From an uncultured Dyadobacter sp. (lineage in GTDB: Bacteria; Bacteroidota; Bacteroidia; Cytophagales; Spirosomataceae), in the NCBI RefSeq assembly GCF_946482605.1, contig NZ_CAMLSE010000036.1:14758-78757 (forward strand): a DNA stretch of 64,000 nt. Direction: 5' to 3'. Positions 52,903 through 62,632 of the stretch are shown here, one piece after another; within the stretch, counting starts at the first letter, position 1, and each line of letters opens with the position of its first letter. The translations under genes and the position numbers were made by a program. The notes beneath the pieces were generated by a model. It did not search any database, was not told the DNA's origin, and saw only the letters and a program-made list of their open reading frames with translations.

Positions 52903-55900
52903 TTAGCCGCCAAGTTTTCTAATTGCGTCGACTGCATAGGTGCCATACTTAATATGGTCTGAAAGAGGCCTTAGGACATCCAGGTCCAAAGGCGAGCCGA
53001 CCTCAGCTAACAATTGTATAGCATGCCTATTCATATCTTCAATCGAGTCAGGGAACTTCCAAATGCTCTTTTGCCAACTAAGATCCAGCAAGGCTCGACG
53101 GCATGCGTCAACGACCTTCTGCCGATAGTTGACTAAAATAAGCTCCACCTTGCTGAGATCAAGTTTTGAATGATAGGACTGGTTGTAAAGAGCTAGCCTG
53201 GACTGCCATAATGTGTCAACGACCATGTCATTATTTGGAGCAAAAAGTTTATCTGCAAGTGGCACAGTTCTTGCCCATAGCACATCAGGTTCAATGCCAT
53301 CTCTTTGATACCAATAATGTAGTTCTGCTAGCGCTCGAATAGAGTTAGAGGCTAAGTCTGGACCATCGAGGCTTCTTTGAGGCAATGCGTGGTTATGCTG
53401 GCCTAATAGTAAATGGCAGATTAAAAAAACGCCTAGCGAGTCAACCGGAAACGTAGGTTGTGCAATCGGCACCACGGTCCATCTGACAATCTCATTCATA
53501 GCTACTGACCCAAGTAAACTACTTGCCTTAATGATAAGCGACGAAGTGAACATGCCATCACGCCACCCCCGAAGGGCCATTTGCAAAAAAGCCTTCTTCT
53601 CGTTGTCATCTAACTGCTCAATAGCAGTGTAAAAGGCTGAATCATATAGGTGGTCATATTGGCAATGAAAAATTGTAGCCGCTCTTTCACATGCATCATT
53701 GTCGTAAAGCGGAGAAGAAAGAATGTCAGCAATATCCTGTTTTACGACTGGAATATAGGCGTTCGCATCATCATCTAGCGCACCTAGACTCCCTAACGCA
53801 TCAAATAGCTGAGTCGAAAGCCAAGCGTTTTGGGTGGTTGATAAAATCTTGGAAATTTCATCAACGATCTCGACGCGCTGACTTTCGTCCGAGCAAATGT
53901 GACCAATTTGTTGAAGAGTCTCCGTCAGTAACGAATAGGGATATCTTCGCCATTCTTTTAAAATATTTAGTACCGTTGGATACAATACTTGTAGGCGATC
54001 GTCATATCGAAATAACAATAAGAGCAGCAAGACCTGACCGGGCGTTAGTGCTCGATTACGCGTTAACTCAGAGAGCGATCTAATAGAAATTTCCCCCTTG
54101 CCATGAAGACTAAAAAAGCCCGAATGAATTATTGAGAATAAACGACTCATCGCAAGTTTGCCGTGCGAAATACTACTATATGTCGTAGAGAAAATACCAG
54201 AGCGAGCACTTATATTCTTAGCCTTTGCCTGTTCCGAAAATTTCCTGGTGGCGTTGTCACACACCTCATCCATAGTTGCTATAATCGATAGCATTTCGTT
54301 TAGAAACATTCCATCAACTAGCCCTTCTGGTAACGAGCAAAGCAAAGCCATTTCGTGTTCTGACCAACTCGTCAAGTGATTATCATCAAAATCAAAGTAA
54401 TGATACTCGTCTGTCATCTGAACAACACAATTTCGGATTTCGTCCTCGACCTTCGGCAATAGCCCTGATAATCTACGGCGCGTCCAACTTTGAACGTAAT
54501 CACCTGCTTCACCATCAAGAAGGGAAACAAATAAGTTACTATCAGTAATATTCGCCAACACACCATCAAGCAGTTGAGTGTCGTCAACCGCTCCGAGTAT
54601 TAATATCTTTTTATCTGAATTTTTGGGTGCATTCAATGCATCCAAAATGTCGCCACTATCATTAGCGAAACGGCCAACACTATCGGCAACAGAAAAATCA
54701 AAGAACATTTCATGACTGAAGCTGATCTTCCCGCCTCTTTCCTCGAGTACCCCAGCTCTTAAACACTCCACATAAACTTGGGATGATAACATTTGGTCCA
54801 GTAACAGTCCCTCGACTGATCTGATCGATAAACTAAATGTAATCCTGCTTGACATTGCCCGCGCAATCAACGCCATTAACAAGAAGCCTCCAACATGGCT
54901 TCCTGCAAGTTTCCTTTTTATGAACCCTGCGAACAAAGCATAGCGACCATTTGCTAAGAGATCTACCGCTTCCATTTCGCCGACCATTCGGGCCTCCAGG
55001 CCACTCGAAACAACTGCTAAAATCGACCGTAGTTTTCTAGGCGCTATGAACGACCCATATGCGAGTGCGATGGCCTGTCTTATTTCGGGAGAGGGGTGCT
55101 GGATAAATATTTCAGGCAAGTGCAAATCCTCTAACAGTGGTTCCGCCACCTGGGTGGTAATGATTACAACTAGTCTCCTTCCGGACATTGCTCGCTGTAC
55201 TTCCAACGCTATTTTGAAACGAAACTCAGGGCAGCATTCATTCAACCCATCGATTACGAGCAGAACCAGTTGACCAGAAGACTTAGCTTCTTCAAAGAAC
55301 TCTGACTCTGACTCGAATCCGTAACTTTGAATTTCTTTTCGAAACAAGGTCTGAATGCCATTTTCGTAGTATTTCGCCTCCAGAATGACAGGAAAGACAC
55401 GATCTAGAGCGTTGAGACACAATTGCCTAGCGAGTACCGACTTGCCACATCCGGAAGGTCCGAAGATGATTAAGCCATGGTCAAGCCAGGCGCCATCCTT
55501 TAGCGAAATCGATGTAAGCAATTGTTTATCTGACAGGTATTCTACCGGAACAAAATTGCGAGTTCTTGCTTCTTGATTCGCTGCGAATAGTTTCTTAAAG
55601 AAAAGAACTTTCTCTCCGGAACTCCTAAAGCTGACAAGTCCATCGTTCTTCTTTATTGTCTTTGTTCCAAATTCCTGATCGAGAAATTGATGGAGGAGAG
55701 TAAACGTGTCAGGATCTTCATAGTAAATTTTTTTTGCCTGAACTAACAAATTTCGTATCGTCAGTATATCTCTTTTCGAGTCAAAGAAATGACTGTACGA
55801 TATTTGCGACTTCTCTGACAATACTGGTCGCCTACCGCTGGAAAGAATCAAAAATTTGACACCGTTCGGAAATTCTTTGAGATAACCACTGTCAGTGAAA

Positions 55901-56184
55901 GATTTCAAAGTCCTCCGAATCTTTCGCGTATCAGTCCTGGAAGTTACCTGAATTGCCAGTTTCGCATTTTCGGTATCTCCCAGATCAACGGCCGAGAAGT
56001 TAAGCTCTTTATCATTTAAGTCAGTCAGGTTCCAACCGTAAAGTAAGTTCAGTAGACGTGCTGCTATACCTTCTGATATTTTATTGATATCGAAATATGT
56101 CAAAGCGTTATATACGGCTATTTCCGTCAGCCAAGTGACGAGGTATCCATTTACTTCGCTAAGTTCCTTTTGAGCCTTTGGCAT
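52903..56184 (-). CDS. SMEK-STAND (NACHT-like) ATPase with helical-repeat C-terminus
   Basis: The 1093-residue protein begins with a SMEK-like domain (residues 1-170). It has FDINKISEGIAARLLNLLYGWNL, AVDLGD (65-70) and LAIQVTS (76-82), which look like a PD-(D/E)xK-type arrangement. A STAND ATPase follows, with Walker A GPSGCGKS (242-249) and Walker B LVLLVIDGLNE (306-316). The final 600 residues are helical-repeat-like (HEAT type). Such architecture is found in bacterial conflict systems, where the ATPase senses invasion and the N-terminal domain is the effector. It is 27 bp downstream of a Ser/Thr kinase gene and converges with the TIR gene. Confidence 0.78.
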   Translation of the reverse strand: MPKAQKELSEVNGYLVTWLTEIAVYNALTYFDINKISEGIAARLLNLLYGWNLTDLNDKELNFSAVDLGDTENAKLAIQVTSRTDTRKIRRTLKSFTDSGYLKEFPNGVKFLILSSGRRPVLSEKSQISYSHFFDSKRDILTIRNLLVQAKKIYYEDPDTFTLLHQFLDQEFGTKTIKKNDGLVSFRSSGEKVLFFKKLFAANQEARTRNFVPVEYLSDKQLLTSISLKDGAWLDHGLIIFGPSGCGKSVLARQLCLNALDRVFPVILEAKYYENGIQTLFRKEIQSYGFESESEFFEEAKSSGQLVLLVIDGLNECCPEFRFKIALEVQRAMSGRRLVVIITTQVAEPLLEDLHLPEIFIQHPSPEIRQAIALAYGSFIAPRKLRSILAVVSSGLEARMVGEMEAVDLLANGRYALFAGFIKRKLAGSHVGGFLLMALIARAMSSRITFSLSIRSVEGLLLDQMLSSQVYVECLRAGVLEERGGKISFSHEMFFDFSVADSVGRFANDSGDILDALNAPKNSDKKILILGAVDDTQLLDGVLANITDSNLFVSLLDGEAGDYVQSWTRRRLSGLLPKVEDEIRNCVVQMTDEYHYFDFDDNHLTSWSEHEMALLCSLPEGLVDGMFLNEMLSIIATMDEVCDNATRKFSEQAKAKNISARSGIFSTTYSSISHGKLAMSRLFSIIHSGFFSLHGKGEISIRSLSELTRNRALTPGQVLLLLLLFRYDDRLQVLYPTVLNILKEWRRYPYSLLTETLQQIGHICSDESQRVEIVDEISKILSTTQNAWLSTQLFDALGSLGALDDDANAYIPVVKQDIADILSSPLYDNDACERAATIFHCQYDHLYDSAFYTAIEQLDDNEKKAFLQMALRGWRDGMFTSSLIIKASSLLGSVAMNEIVRWTVVPIAQPTFPVDSLGVFLICHLLLGQHNHALPQRSLDGPDLASNSIRALAELHYWYQRDGIEPDVLWARTVPLADKLFAPNNDMVVDTLWQSRLALYNQSYHSKLDLSKVELILVNYRQKVVDACRRALLDLSWQKSIWKFPDSIEDMNRHAIQLLAEVGSPLDLDVLRPLSDHIKYGTYAVDAIRKLGG

Positions 56185-56211
56185 ATCAAAAATTACATTT
56201 TTCTCTTCACC

Positions 56212-57597
56212 TCATATTTCATCCAGACTATCTAGTCCGCTGGCTGACTTTCGAGCATTGGCTTTTGAAATTGCAATAACGTTTCCATTGATAATCGCTT
56301 TTTTAATCATGATAGGTAATGGCACCCCTTGAAAGCGATCGAGATCTACTTCAATCTCGAGGTTAATAATATACTCTGCAAACGACGGCGCAATAGTGCT
56401 GGATATATACTTTTCGTTCAACACGTCCTTTATCTCCCGTTGAATAGCCCACTGATCCATTTCAAACGCTAATTTCCACAATTGCTTGAGACACAGGAGT
56501 CGGACTTGGTCAGTCGCAACGTTAGTTAGAATCCTCTTAAGCAACAAACCAAAGTCAGTGGCAGCTTTGAACGGCCATCCGGTCCTATCGTAGCACTCGT
56601 CGAGTCGTTCGCAAAAAACTGAGACAAATTCCAGTATTGTTGTACCGACATTCGCGTAGTAGGTTCTCAAAAATTCGACGTTTCCAAAAAGTTTCACCAC
56701 CGGTGCAAGATAATCGCTATAAACGTGATCAAGATAGTTTCCGCGTACTAACACCTTGTGCAAATAATGAATATCAACCTTCTCATTAGATTCCGCAATT
56801 TCGGCTATTGTTACATACTCCAACGGAATAGTATTGTCCAGTTGCAATTCTCGCAGACCTACATAGTGCTGCTCAAATTCTTGAATACTCTTATGCCTGC
56901 GTTCAGGAATGTCTTCGGTTGCCTTTGCTACAAGCGAGGACAATTCGAAAGGTCTCATATTGTCAGGATCACGACCCGTGTAAATAAAATATACAAGTTT
57001 CCCAAGAGAGTAGAGGTCGCTTTGAAAGGTGGCATCTTTTAATTTCTGACGCTGCTCCGGCGATACATAAAGGATCTGACCATAGCCAGAAGAACTCGAA
57101 GCTGTATAATGAGAAATTGACTCAGCATCCTTTCCTAATCCGAAATCAGCCACCCTAACAATATAGCTTCCGTTTTCTAAATAGACCAGCACGTTATTAG
57201 GAGAAATATCTCGATGCAGAATTTTCCGGTCATGCGCATACTTTATTGCGACAATGACCTGATCGATTATCGCGAATCGCTCTTCAACAGTAAGATTTAC
57301 ATTGTATCGGCGAATGTAATCGAACAGATTAAACTTCGCAAATGGCATCAAGTACCAAATACTCATGCTCTCTTGATCTTCCCCGGAATCAATCATCGGC
57401 ACGACATTCGCGCAGTCCTGCAACTCTTTTAATATACTTATCTCACGGCTGAGTCTGTAGCGGTATTCGTCCTTTGGGTAGTGCTCTTTCCTAAGTTCCT
57501 TGAAAGCGAACTCCAGCCCAGTTGTTTTGTGACGATACAGCTTCACTTGGCAAAAATATCCATGCCCCTTGAGAGCGATGTATTGCAAATCAGTCAT
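56212..57597 (-). CDS. Soluble Ser/Thr protein kinase with helical C-terminal domain
   Basis: From ATG 57597 the protein has 461 residues. The kinase domain (1-275) is complete: glycine loop GHGYFCQV (11-18), ATP-anchoring Lys33, HRDISPNNV (128-136) with Asp130 and Asn135, DFG (151-153) and a P+1 region ending SPEQ. There is no membrane helix or PASTA repeat, so it is not a typical PknB-like receptor. Residues 280-461 are helical and unassigned. The frame opens at 57693 but the upstream residues are not kinase-like. It precedes the SMEK-STAND gene by 27 bp, so they form an operon and the kinase may control or be controlled by the ATPase. Confidence 0.82.
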   Translation of the reverse strand: MTDLQYIALKGHGYFCQVKLYRHKTTGLEFAFKELRKEHYPKDEYRYRLSREISILKELQDCANVVPMIDSGEDQESMSIWYLMPFAKFNLFDYIRRYNVNLTVEERFAIIDQVIVAIKYAHDRKILHRDISPNNVLVYLENGSYIVRVADFGLGKDAESISHYTASSSSGYGQILYVSPEQRQKLKDATFQSDLYSLGKLVYFIYTGRDPDNMRPFELSSLVAKATEDIPERRHKSIQEFEQHYVGLRELQLDNTIPLEYVTIAEIAESNEKVDIHYLHKVLVRGNYLDHVYSDYLAPVVKLFGNVEFLRTYYANVGTTILEFVSVFCERLDECYDRTGWPFKAATDFGLLLKRILTNVATDQVRLLCLKQLWKLAFEMDQWAIQREIKDVLNEKYISSTIAPSFAEYIINLEIEVDLDRFQGVPLPIMIKKAIINGNVIAISKANARKSASGLDSLDEI

Positions 57598-58013
57598 ACT
57601 AAGAATGGAAAAGTACAATATTAACAATAAGTGGCGAAATCGTATATGAATTAAACCGAATCGGAAAGCTAATAGGCAACTCGGCCAATGCACTACAATC
57701 GATTATTAAAAATAGCTCGAGACAAGTGCGGATTTGAGCTTTAATGTTTCCCGTCTACCTACTTCCAATGCATGCAATGCCTGTGTAACATAAGTTCTGA
57801 ATAATTTTCTGAATGTCAAGTGAGTAGTAAACCTAAGGTTGGGCTGTTTTACATTTCAGCATAAGCACCCTATCTACTGGCCGCAGTAATCGCCTGAAAA
57901 TAAACTCTCTAACTTTGCTACATCATTGCTTAGGCGGTTCGAGTTATGTACATGGGTTCCCTCTCAGGGCAAATGATAGAAGGCGATATGCTCTTGAATG
58001 GATAGTACGTCGT
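57598..58013 (+). other. Divergent intergenic region between the kinase and PLD genes
   Basis: This stretch separates the leftward kinase operon from the rightward PLD unit and should hold both promoters. An in-frame extension from TTG 57915 to ATG 58014 overlaps the direct repeat at 57934 and looks noncoding. I see no RNA gene. Confidence 0.45.
57934..57962 (+). repeat. Left copy of a direct repeat bracketing unit C
   Basis: The core GCGGTTCGAGTTATGTAC (57934-57951) is followed by ATGGGTTCCCT. It matches the copy at 62594-62624 in 17 of 18 core positions, and in most of the following bases with two 1-bp gaps. The pair encloses the PLD, helical-protein and membrane-protein genes and may mark attachment or recombination ends. 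Confidence 0.6.
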
Positions 58014-59828
58014 ATGTCTATTCCTTTGCGAACCGTTGTTACGATCGGAGATGGGCAACGAATTATAGAATTATTCGCGGCTCAACTGCTTAGAAAAAAA
58101 CGTAGCGCTTTACCTATCTTGCATATCTTAAATAATATCGCCTTCCAAGTGTTATCCCAGAAAGAACAGAAAAAAGAGTTAGGAATAGATCCAATACTCC
58201 TTCAAGACCAACTGCAAGGTTATCAAAAGGCTGAAATCACGCTGCTGATAGCTGAAAAAACCCAAAGCAAAGATTTTTTTAACCTGCTCACATTGATCGA
58301 ACTTGTACCCGCCGAGCAGGCGGACAGCCTGCCCGTCGGCGACGAAAGGCACCCAAACGTAATCCGTGCCAATACTGATGAATATACGTTGTACGCGATA
58401 CGCCTGACCGGCTTAACGATTACAGAAGCTGTTAGTATATACGCTAATGCAAATAAGGGTCTGACTATCAACTTCAAAGAAGTTCAGGTTGACTTCAGGT
58501 GCCGCGGCGGGCTAACCGAGAACCCACCTGCTTCCCGCCCGCTGCTGATCACGGAGACCGACCGTCAACTGAGGCCCGTCCTGCCACAGCGACATACCTC
58601 CATTCGCGTTTGGACGCAGCTGAATATGGACAAAGAGTGGGTTAGCGACTTGAGCCATACTTTTATGCGAAAGGTCAGCGAACTTTCGAACCAGCTTTTC
58701 GGCTATGACCTGAACGCCATGCCCGAACACCTGGGGAATGTCTACTTATTCGGCTGTAATCCGCTGCTGCGCTCTTGGGAGTGTCGGTTGGCCGATCATG
58801 ACAAAGCATTGCTGTTTCGCTTCAACCAGAGAGCCGGCCAACGTATCTCAGCCAGTAAGCTGGTTTTGGAAGAAGTACGCGGCGATCAGGGAGGCTTCTA
58901 TCTGGAGCAAAGTTTAGACGCGGAGGATACGCTCATCACATTACCGTATTTCCCCGATCGCCTGCATTTACGACTGTTTGACGCGCATGGGCACTGGATC
59001 GACCACAGTTTTTTGAACTGGGCCAATTTTGCTTTTGATCTTGCCATACAGGACCGAGTGGTTGATTATCGCGTTCAGACCGAAAGCGATGTTCAGGTAT
59101 TTTCCGTACCCAAACGCCTGTCAGAACAACGGGTTAGCGTCGGTACGTACGACTGGGCTGCAGCCCATTTTCTGCGTGACGCCTTAGCCAGCCGTCGGTT
59201 CGAAGACTTGGCCAAAAGCAGAGAGTTCATTTTCTTCCCTAAAAAGCCCGAAAGCCTGCCACGCGCCAAAGAGACCATTCGCGAGTTGCTGAACGGCGCT
59301 CGTAAACGTTGCATGATCCTTGACCCGTATTTCGGAGCCGCGGATATGCTCTATATCTACCAGATCGAGAATATCTCCCTGACTGTGCGAGTCATTTCAT
59401 CCGCAGCATACCTGAACGAACGGCCGCGGTCGCCACAACCACCGGAGCCGCCAGGCTGGCGGGGCCTTTTGCAGCGCCTCTGGATTGCCTGGCGCGGCAA
59501 ACCTGCTAACACCGCCAAGACCTATATGGAAAATCTTTTTGGTCAACTCACAGAGTATGCCGCAGCCATGCCGCTGCAGAAAATCGAATGCCGCGTGCTA
59601 CGTGGCGAAAAAAGCCCGCTGCATGACCGATTCGTAGTGATTGACGATGAGGTCTATCTGCTGGGGAGTTCCCTCAATGAATTCGGCAGCAGGACGACTA
59701 CCATTTCCCGAGTTCCGGCACCAGGTGAATTGATCGACCAGGCCGAGGCTTGGTGGGCCGATAACGACGTTTGCCCGACCATTGATGAGCTAATCGCAAA
59801 AAAAAAGACGAATGATGTGGAAGCGTGA
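58014..59828 (+). CDS. PLD-superfamily protein with large N-terminal region
   Basis: From ATG 58014 the protein has 604 residues. The C-terminal part shows a phospholipase D-like half-site: His537 (LHDRFVVIDD) with the invariant-looking GSSLNEFG at 551-558. It is preceded by MILDPYFGAADMLYIY around residues 437-452, which could provide the other half. This HDR...GSS.N form diverges from the classical HxKxxxxD motif. The N-terminal 400 residues are mixed alpha/beta and unassigned. It overlaps the next gene by 17 bp. PLD-fold proteins in defence islands are often nucleases. A match to the VPA1262 family crossed my mind but cannot be checked here. Confidence 0.65.
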   Translation: MSIPLRTVVTIGDGQRIIELFAAQLLRKKRSALPILHILNNIAFQVLSQKEQKKELGIDPILLQDQLQGYQKAEITLLIAEKTQSKDFFNLLTLIELVPAEQADSLPVGDERHPNVIRANTDEYTLYAIRLTGLTITEAVSIYANANKGLTINFKEVQVDFRCRGGLTENPPASRPLLITETDRQLRPVLPQRHTSIRVWTQLNMDKEWVSDLSHTFMRKVSELSNQLFGYDLNAMPEHLGNVYLFGCNPLLRSWECRLADHDKALLFRFNQRAGQRISASKLVLEEVRGDQGGFYLEQSLDAEDTLITLPYFPDRLHLRLFDAHGHWIDHSFLNWANFAFDLAIQDRVVDYRVQTESDVQVFSVPKRLSEQRVSVGTYDWAAAHFLRDALASRRFEDLAKSREFIFFPKKPESLPRAKETIRELLNGARKRCMILDPYFGAADMLYIYQIENISLTVRVISSAAYLNERPRSPQPPEPPGWRGLLQRLWIAWRGKPANTAKTYMENLFGQLTEYAAAMPLQKIECRVLRGEKSPLHDRFVVIDDEVYLLGSSLNEFGSRTTTISRVPAPGELIDQAEAWWADNDVCPTIDELIAKKKTNDVEA

Positions 59829-61878
59829 TCTAAGGTTGCATGGCCTGGCTAATCTTGTCAACAATGCAACGTTGCAGAAATATAGGGATGCTGTTGCAGA
59901 ACACCCTTATGCGGGTTTACCAGCAGTGGTCGCCTGGCTGGCCGAGTTGCTTGCCAACTTTCCAAGTACCGTGGATAAATCGGCGGTCTCGGGGCAGCTT
60001 CGCGACGGCGATCAACATTATGCCAGTGTGTTTCTCCGCCTAAACCTACTACCCGAAGACCGCGACCCAACGCTGCCTATTGAACCGCTGAGCGACTGCG
60101 TGGACCAGATAATCGAATCGATCACTGGCAGACGCCTGCGCGGCGATTCAAATGCTCCGGTTTTTGGCTTCCTAAAAGAGGCCGTGTTGACGGACCTAGC
60201 CCGGTTTTTGGCTAGGGACAATCGTTATAGTCTTTATAGCCAATGGGAAGCATTGATCAACCGCTTCTGGCAGTCGGATATGTTCTATGAGGCTTTGGTC
60301 TCCGCGATACCCAAATCTGCGATACAACAGGTTAAAGCAAGCTTAACTCCCCCCTACGATAACAGTAATGTCGTGCGTTATTTGTCGCAAGGGGACAAAC
60401 GCATGGAAGACGACGTTTTTCAGCGAGAGTACCTCAAACGGATTGAAAAAAACCGCTTGGGCGCACCTGCGGAATTCATTAGAAAACTGACCGACCACTC
60501 GGACACCATGTCGCTGCATCGCAACCAAGTCCTCAAAAAAGATCTGGTTCGCCAACTCGGCCGGGACGCGGAAGTCGCTTGGATCGACGGGCTGCGCTGG
60601 CCGCTGGTACAGGCTGCAGCGCTCAACGAATACGGAGATGTGTCAGAAATCGCCGCCATGGTCGCCGAGCTCGTTCAACAACGTGATAAGTTGCAAAGCC
60701 CATTCGTGCACCTACTTTTGATCATGCTTGAACAGGCTATCGGTGTTATGCGGCGCATTTCTTTTAACCTGCATCAATTTGAACAACCAGCCGGACAGTC
60801 CTATCATAACTCAACGATTCTAGAAGAACTCCACGCGGAAGGCCAAAACTGTTTGGCCGCCTGGAAGGCGCACGAGATTCGAACCCTGGTCACCGATCTC
60901 CTGAAATCGATTCTGGCCATCGAAAATCCCACGGACGAATTGCAACGTGGTCTGTTTGGTTGGGTAGCCGGCCAAGACCGCGAACGTTGGTTAAACAATC
61001 CACATGCTGATTCCGTGCTAAAAACGATCGACGAGCTTCATGAGCAGTACCTTAACTCGTTTACGTCGGGGAAATGGTCGAAAGCCCAATTGATCCAGAC
61101 GATCGCTATGGACCTGATCGACTGGAAACAATTTAAACTGCTTTACAGCCTGTGGAACAGTGAAGAGACCGATGAAACATTGCGCAGTAAGCTAATCGAC
61201 AAGATGAACGCTTACATCCGATCAGATCTCTTTTCCTGGAACACGGCCTACGTTTTTGACAACTATCACCTTAATCAGGCGTTGCAGTTAACCAATTTAT
61301 ACTTTCGCCTACCCGATTCGGAAATGCAACTAGCCGCGTTGACCAAAGCTATGCGCACTTGGAATGAAGGCTGGTCTTATCGGGGGGCAAGCGGAATGAA
61401 AGATAGCAATCGATATATTTTCTTGCTCACCTGCGGTATGTGCCGGAGCTATCTACATTATGATGCGGGAGACGTCGCGGGAGCGACAGCTAACTGGAAA
61501 AGTTACCTTGAAGAAACAACCGTTCAGTACCGAAGCGCCAGGTCTGAACTGGATCGGCAGTACTATCTGTTGCCCCTCAAGCTGCTTTTTCATATAGTAC
61601 AAAAGTTTGATGAATTCGCCCTCCCTAATCTACTAGACGAGACATTTGGCAAGATCGATCATATAGAAAATAGAATCGAGTTGGCGCATAGCCTGATGGA
61701 AACAACAACCTTCCTTAAGAAAACACTGAATGTCGGCACCCGCCAAGATATTCGTGGACTGCTTCAAGCGCAATGGTGGGTGTTGGAATTGCAATTAAAA
61801 CGTACGAAGCACGTTGAGCACAATCGGCAATTTGAGAAGTTGTACAATGCGGTTTTACCCTGGCTGACTACCTCCTAA
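59812..61878 (+). CDS. Unrecognised 688-residue helical protein
   Basis: This large soluble protein is almost entirely alpha-helical by pattern. It has no membrane segment, Walker motif or catalytic signature that I can find. Repeated Leu/Trp helices (for example LLIMLEQAIGVMRRISFNL and LLKSILAIENPTDELQRGLFGWV) suggest a scaffold or sensor. It starts with tandem ATGs at 59812 and 59815, inside the 3' end of the PLD gene, a 17-bp overlap that makes translational coupling and a shared function likely. Confidence 0.7.
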   Translation: MMWKRDLRLHGLANLVNNATLQKYRDAVAEHPYAGLPAVVAWLAELLANFPSTVDKSAVSGQLRDGDQHYASVFLRLNLLPEDRDPTLPIEPLSDCVDQIIESITGRRLRGDSNAPVFGFLKEAVLTDLARFLARDNRYSLYSQWEALINRFWQSDMFYEALVSAIPKSAIQQVKASLTPPYDNSNVVRYLSQGDKRMEDDVFQREYLKRIEKNRLGAPAEFIRKLTDHSDTMSLHRNQVLKKDLVRQLGRDAEVAWIDGLRWPLVQAAALNEYGDVSEIAAMVAELVQQRDKLQSPFVHLLLIMLEQAIGVMRRISFNLHQFEQPAGQSYHNSTILEELHAEGQNCLAAWKAHEIRTLVTDLLKSILAIENPTDELQRGLFGWVAGQDRERWLNNPHADSVLKTIDELHEQYLNSFTSGKWSKAQLIQTIAMDLIDWKQFKLLYSLWNSEETDETLRSKLIDKMNAYIRSDLFSWNTAYVFDNYHLNQALQLTNLYFRLPDSEMQLAALTKAMRTWNEGWSYRGASGMKDSNRYIFLLTCGMCRSYLHYDAGDVAGATANWKSYLEETTVQYRSARSELDRQYYLLPLKLLFHIVQKFDEFALPNLLDETFGKIDHIENRIELAHSLMETTTFLKKTLNVGTRQDIRGLLQAQWWVLELQLKRTKHVEHNRQFEKLYNAVLPWLTTS

Positions 61879-61935
61879 ACTCGGAATGATCCTTTTGAGC
61901 TCGTGCGTGATAACCACCCTTTACATGAATTTACT

Positions 61936-62424
61936 ATGCCAATTACAGAATGGGCCAACTTCTTTGTAGCCATTGTCAGTGCTGCTGCGGCATTGACCGG
62001 GCTAATTTTTGTAGGCGTTTCCCTTAGTCTGAACAAGATTTTAGACATAGGCTGGCTTACGGGACGGGCCATGGAGGCATTGGTGCTGCTAGTAGGCGTA
62101 TTGATAGCCGGTGTGATATGCCTGGTGCCTCGACAAACACCCACCATTGTGGGCATTGAAATATTGATCACCGGAGGCGTGATATGGGGCATGACTTTTT
62201 TTCTGGATTTGCGCATGCTTCGTCAGGTAGAGCGTAACTATAAACGCTATTATCTGCTCAACATCCTCTTTACTCAATTGGCGGTACTGCCATATTTGGT
62301 GGCAGGCATAGTGCTGCTTAAAAGCGGATTCGGCGGCTTGTACTGGTTGGTACCAGGTCTGCTGTTCTCCTTTCTTAAGTCATTGACCGACGCATGGATA
62401 CTTCTGGTGGAAATACACCGCTAA
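61936..62424 (+). CDS. Small polytopic membrane protein in unit C
   Basis: From ATG 61936 the protein has 162 residues and four to five membrane helices. The first contains ANFFVAIVSAAAALTGLIFVGVSLSLNKI, seen in several uncharacterised bacterial membrane proteins. The remaining helices are separated by short basic loops (RMLRQVERNYKRYY). A GTG at 61903 is in frame but less likely. It is 57 bp after the helical protein gene. It could be a membrane effector of the unit, or a passenger. Confidence 0.6.
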   Translation: MPITEWANFFVAIVSAAAALTGLIFVGVSLSLNKILDIGWLTGRAMEALVLLVGVLIAGVICLVPRQTPTIVGIEILITGGVIWGMTFFLDLRMLRQVERNYKRYYLLNILFTQLAVLPYLVAGIVLLKSGFGGLYWLVPGLLFSFLKSLTDAWILLVEIHR

Positions 62425-62593
62425 CCGTTCAGCTCATGTCGCTTTCAGATACGTTCGCCCGTCAGCTCCTCTGCTGTCGCTGACGGCTTCCGGGTTGCCG
62501 ACATTGGCCTACGTCGACTATCAGCACTGACTCTAATATCCGGAATTAATCACCTGTACACAAGGCTGTTAATCCTTTTACGTCCTTCAATAA

Positions 62594-62624
62594 GCGGTTC
62601 GAGTTCTGTACCATAGGGTTCACT
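62594..62624 (+). repeat. Right copy of the direct repeat bracketing unit C
   Basis: The core GCGGTTCGAGTTCTGTAC (62594-62611) is followed by CATAGGGTTCACT. It matches the copy at 57934 with one core mismatch. A third partial word (GGTTCGAGT) occurs at 62732, probably by chance. Confidence 0.6.
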
Positions 62625-62632
62625 AAAAACTC

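Noticed and set aside
57915..58013. TTG-started extension of the PLD gene
   Set aside because: It reads through the direct repeat and has no conserved pattern; ATG 58014 is preferred.
49262..62624. Expectation of an integrase or transposase in the island
   Set aside because: No recombinase, transposase or inverted terminal repeat was found on either strand; mobility is inferred only from repeats and composition.
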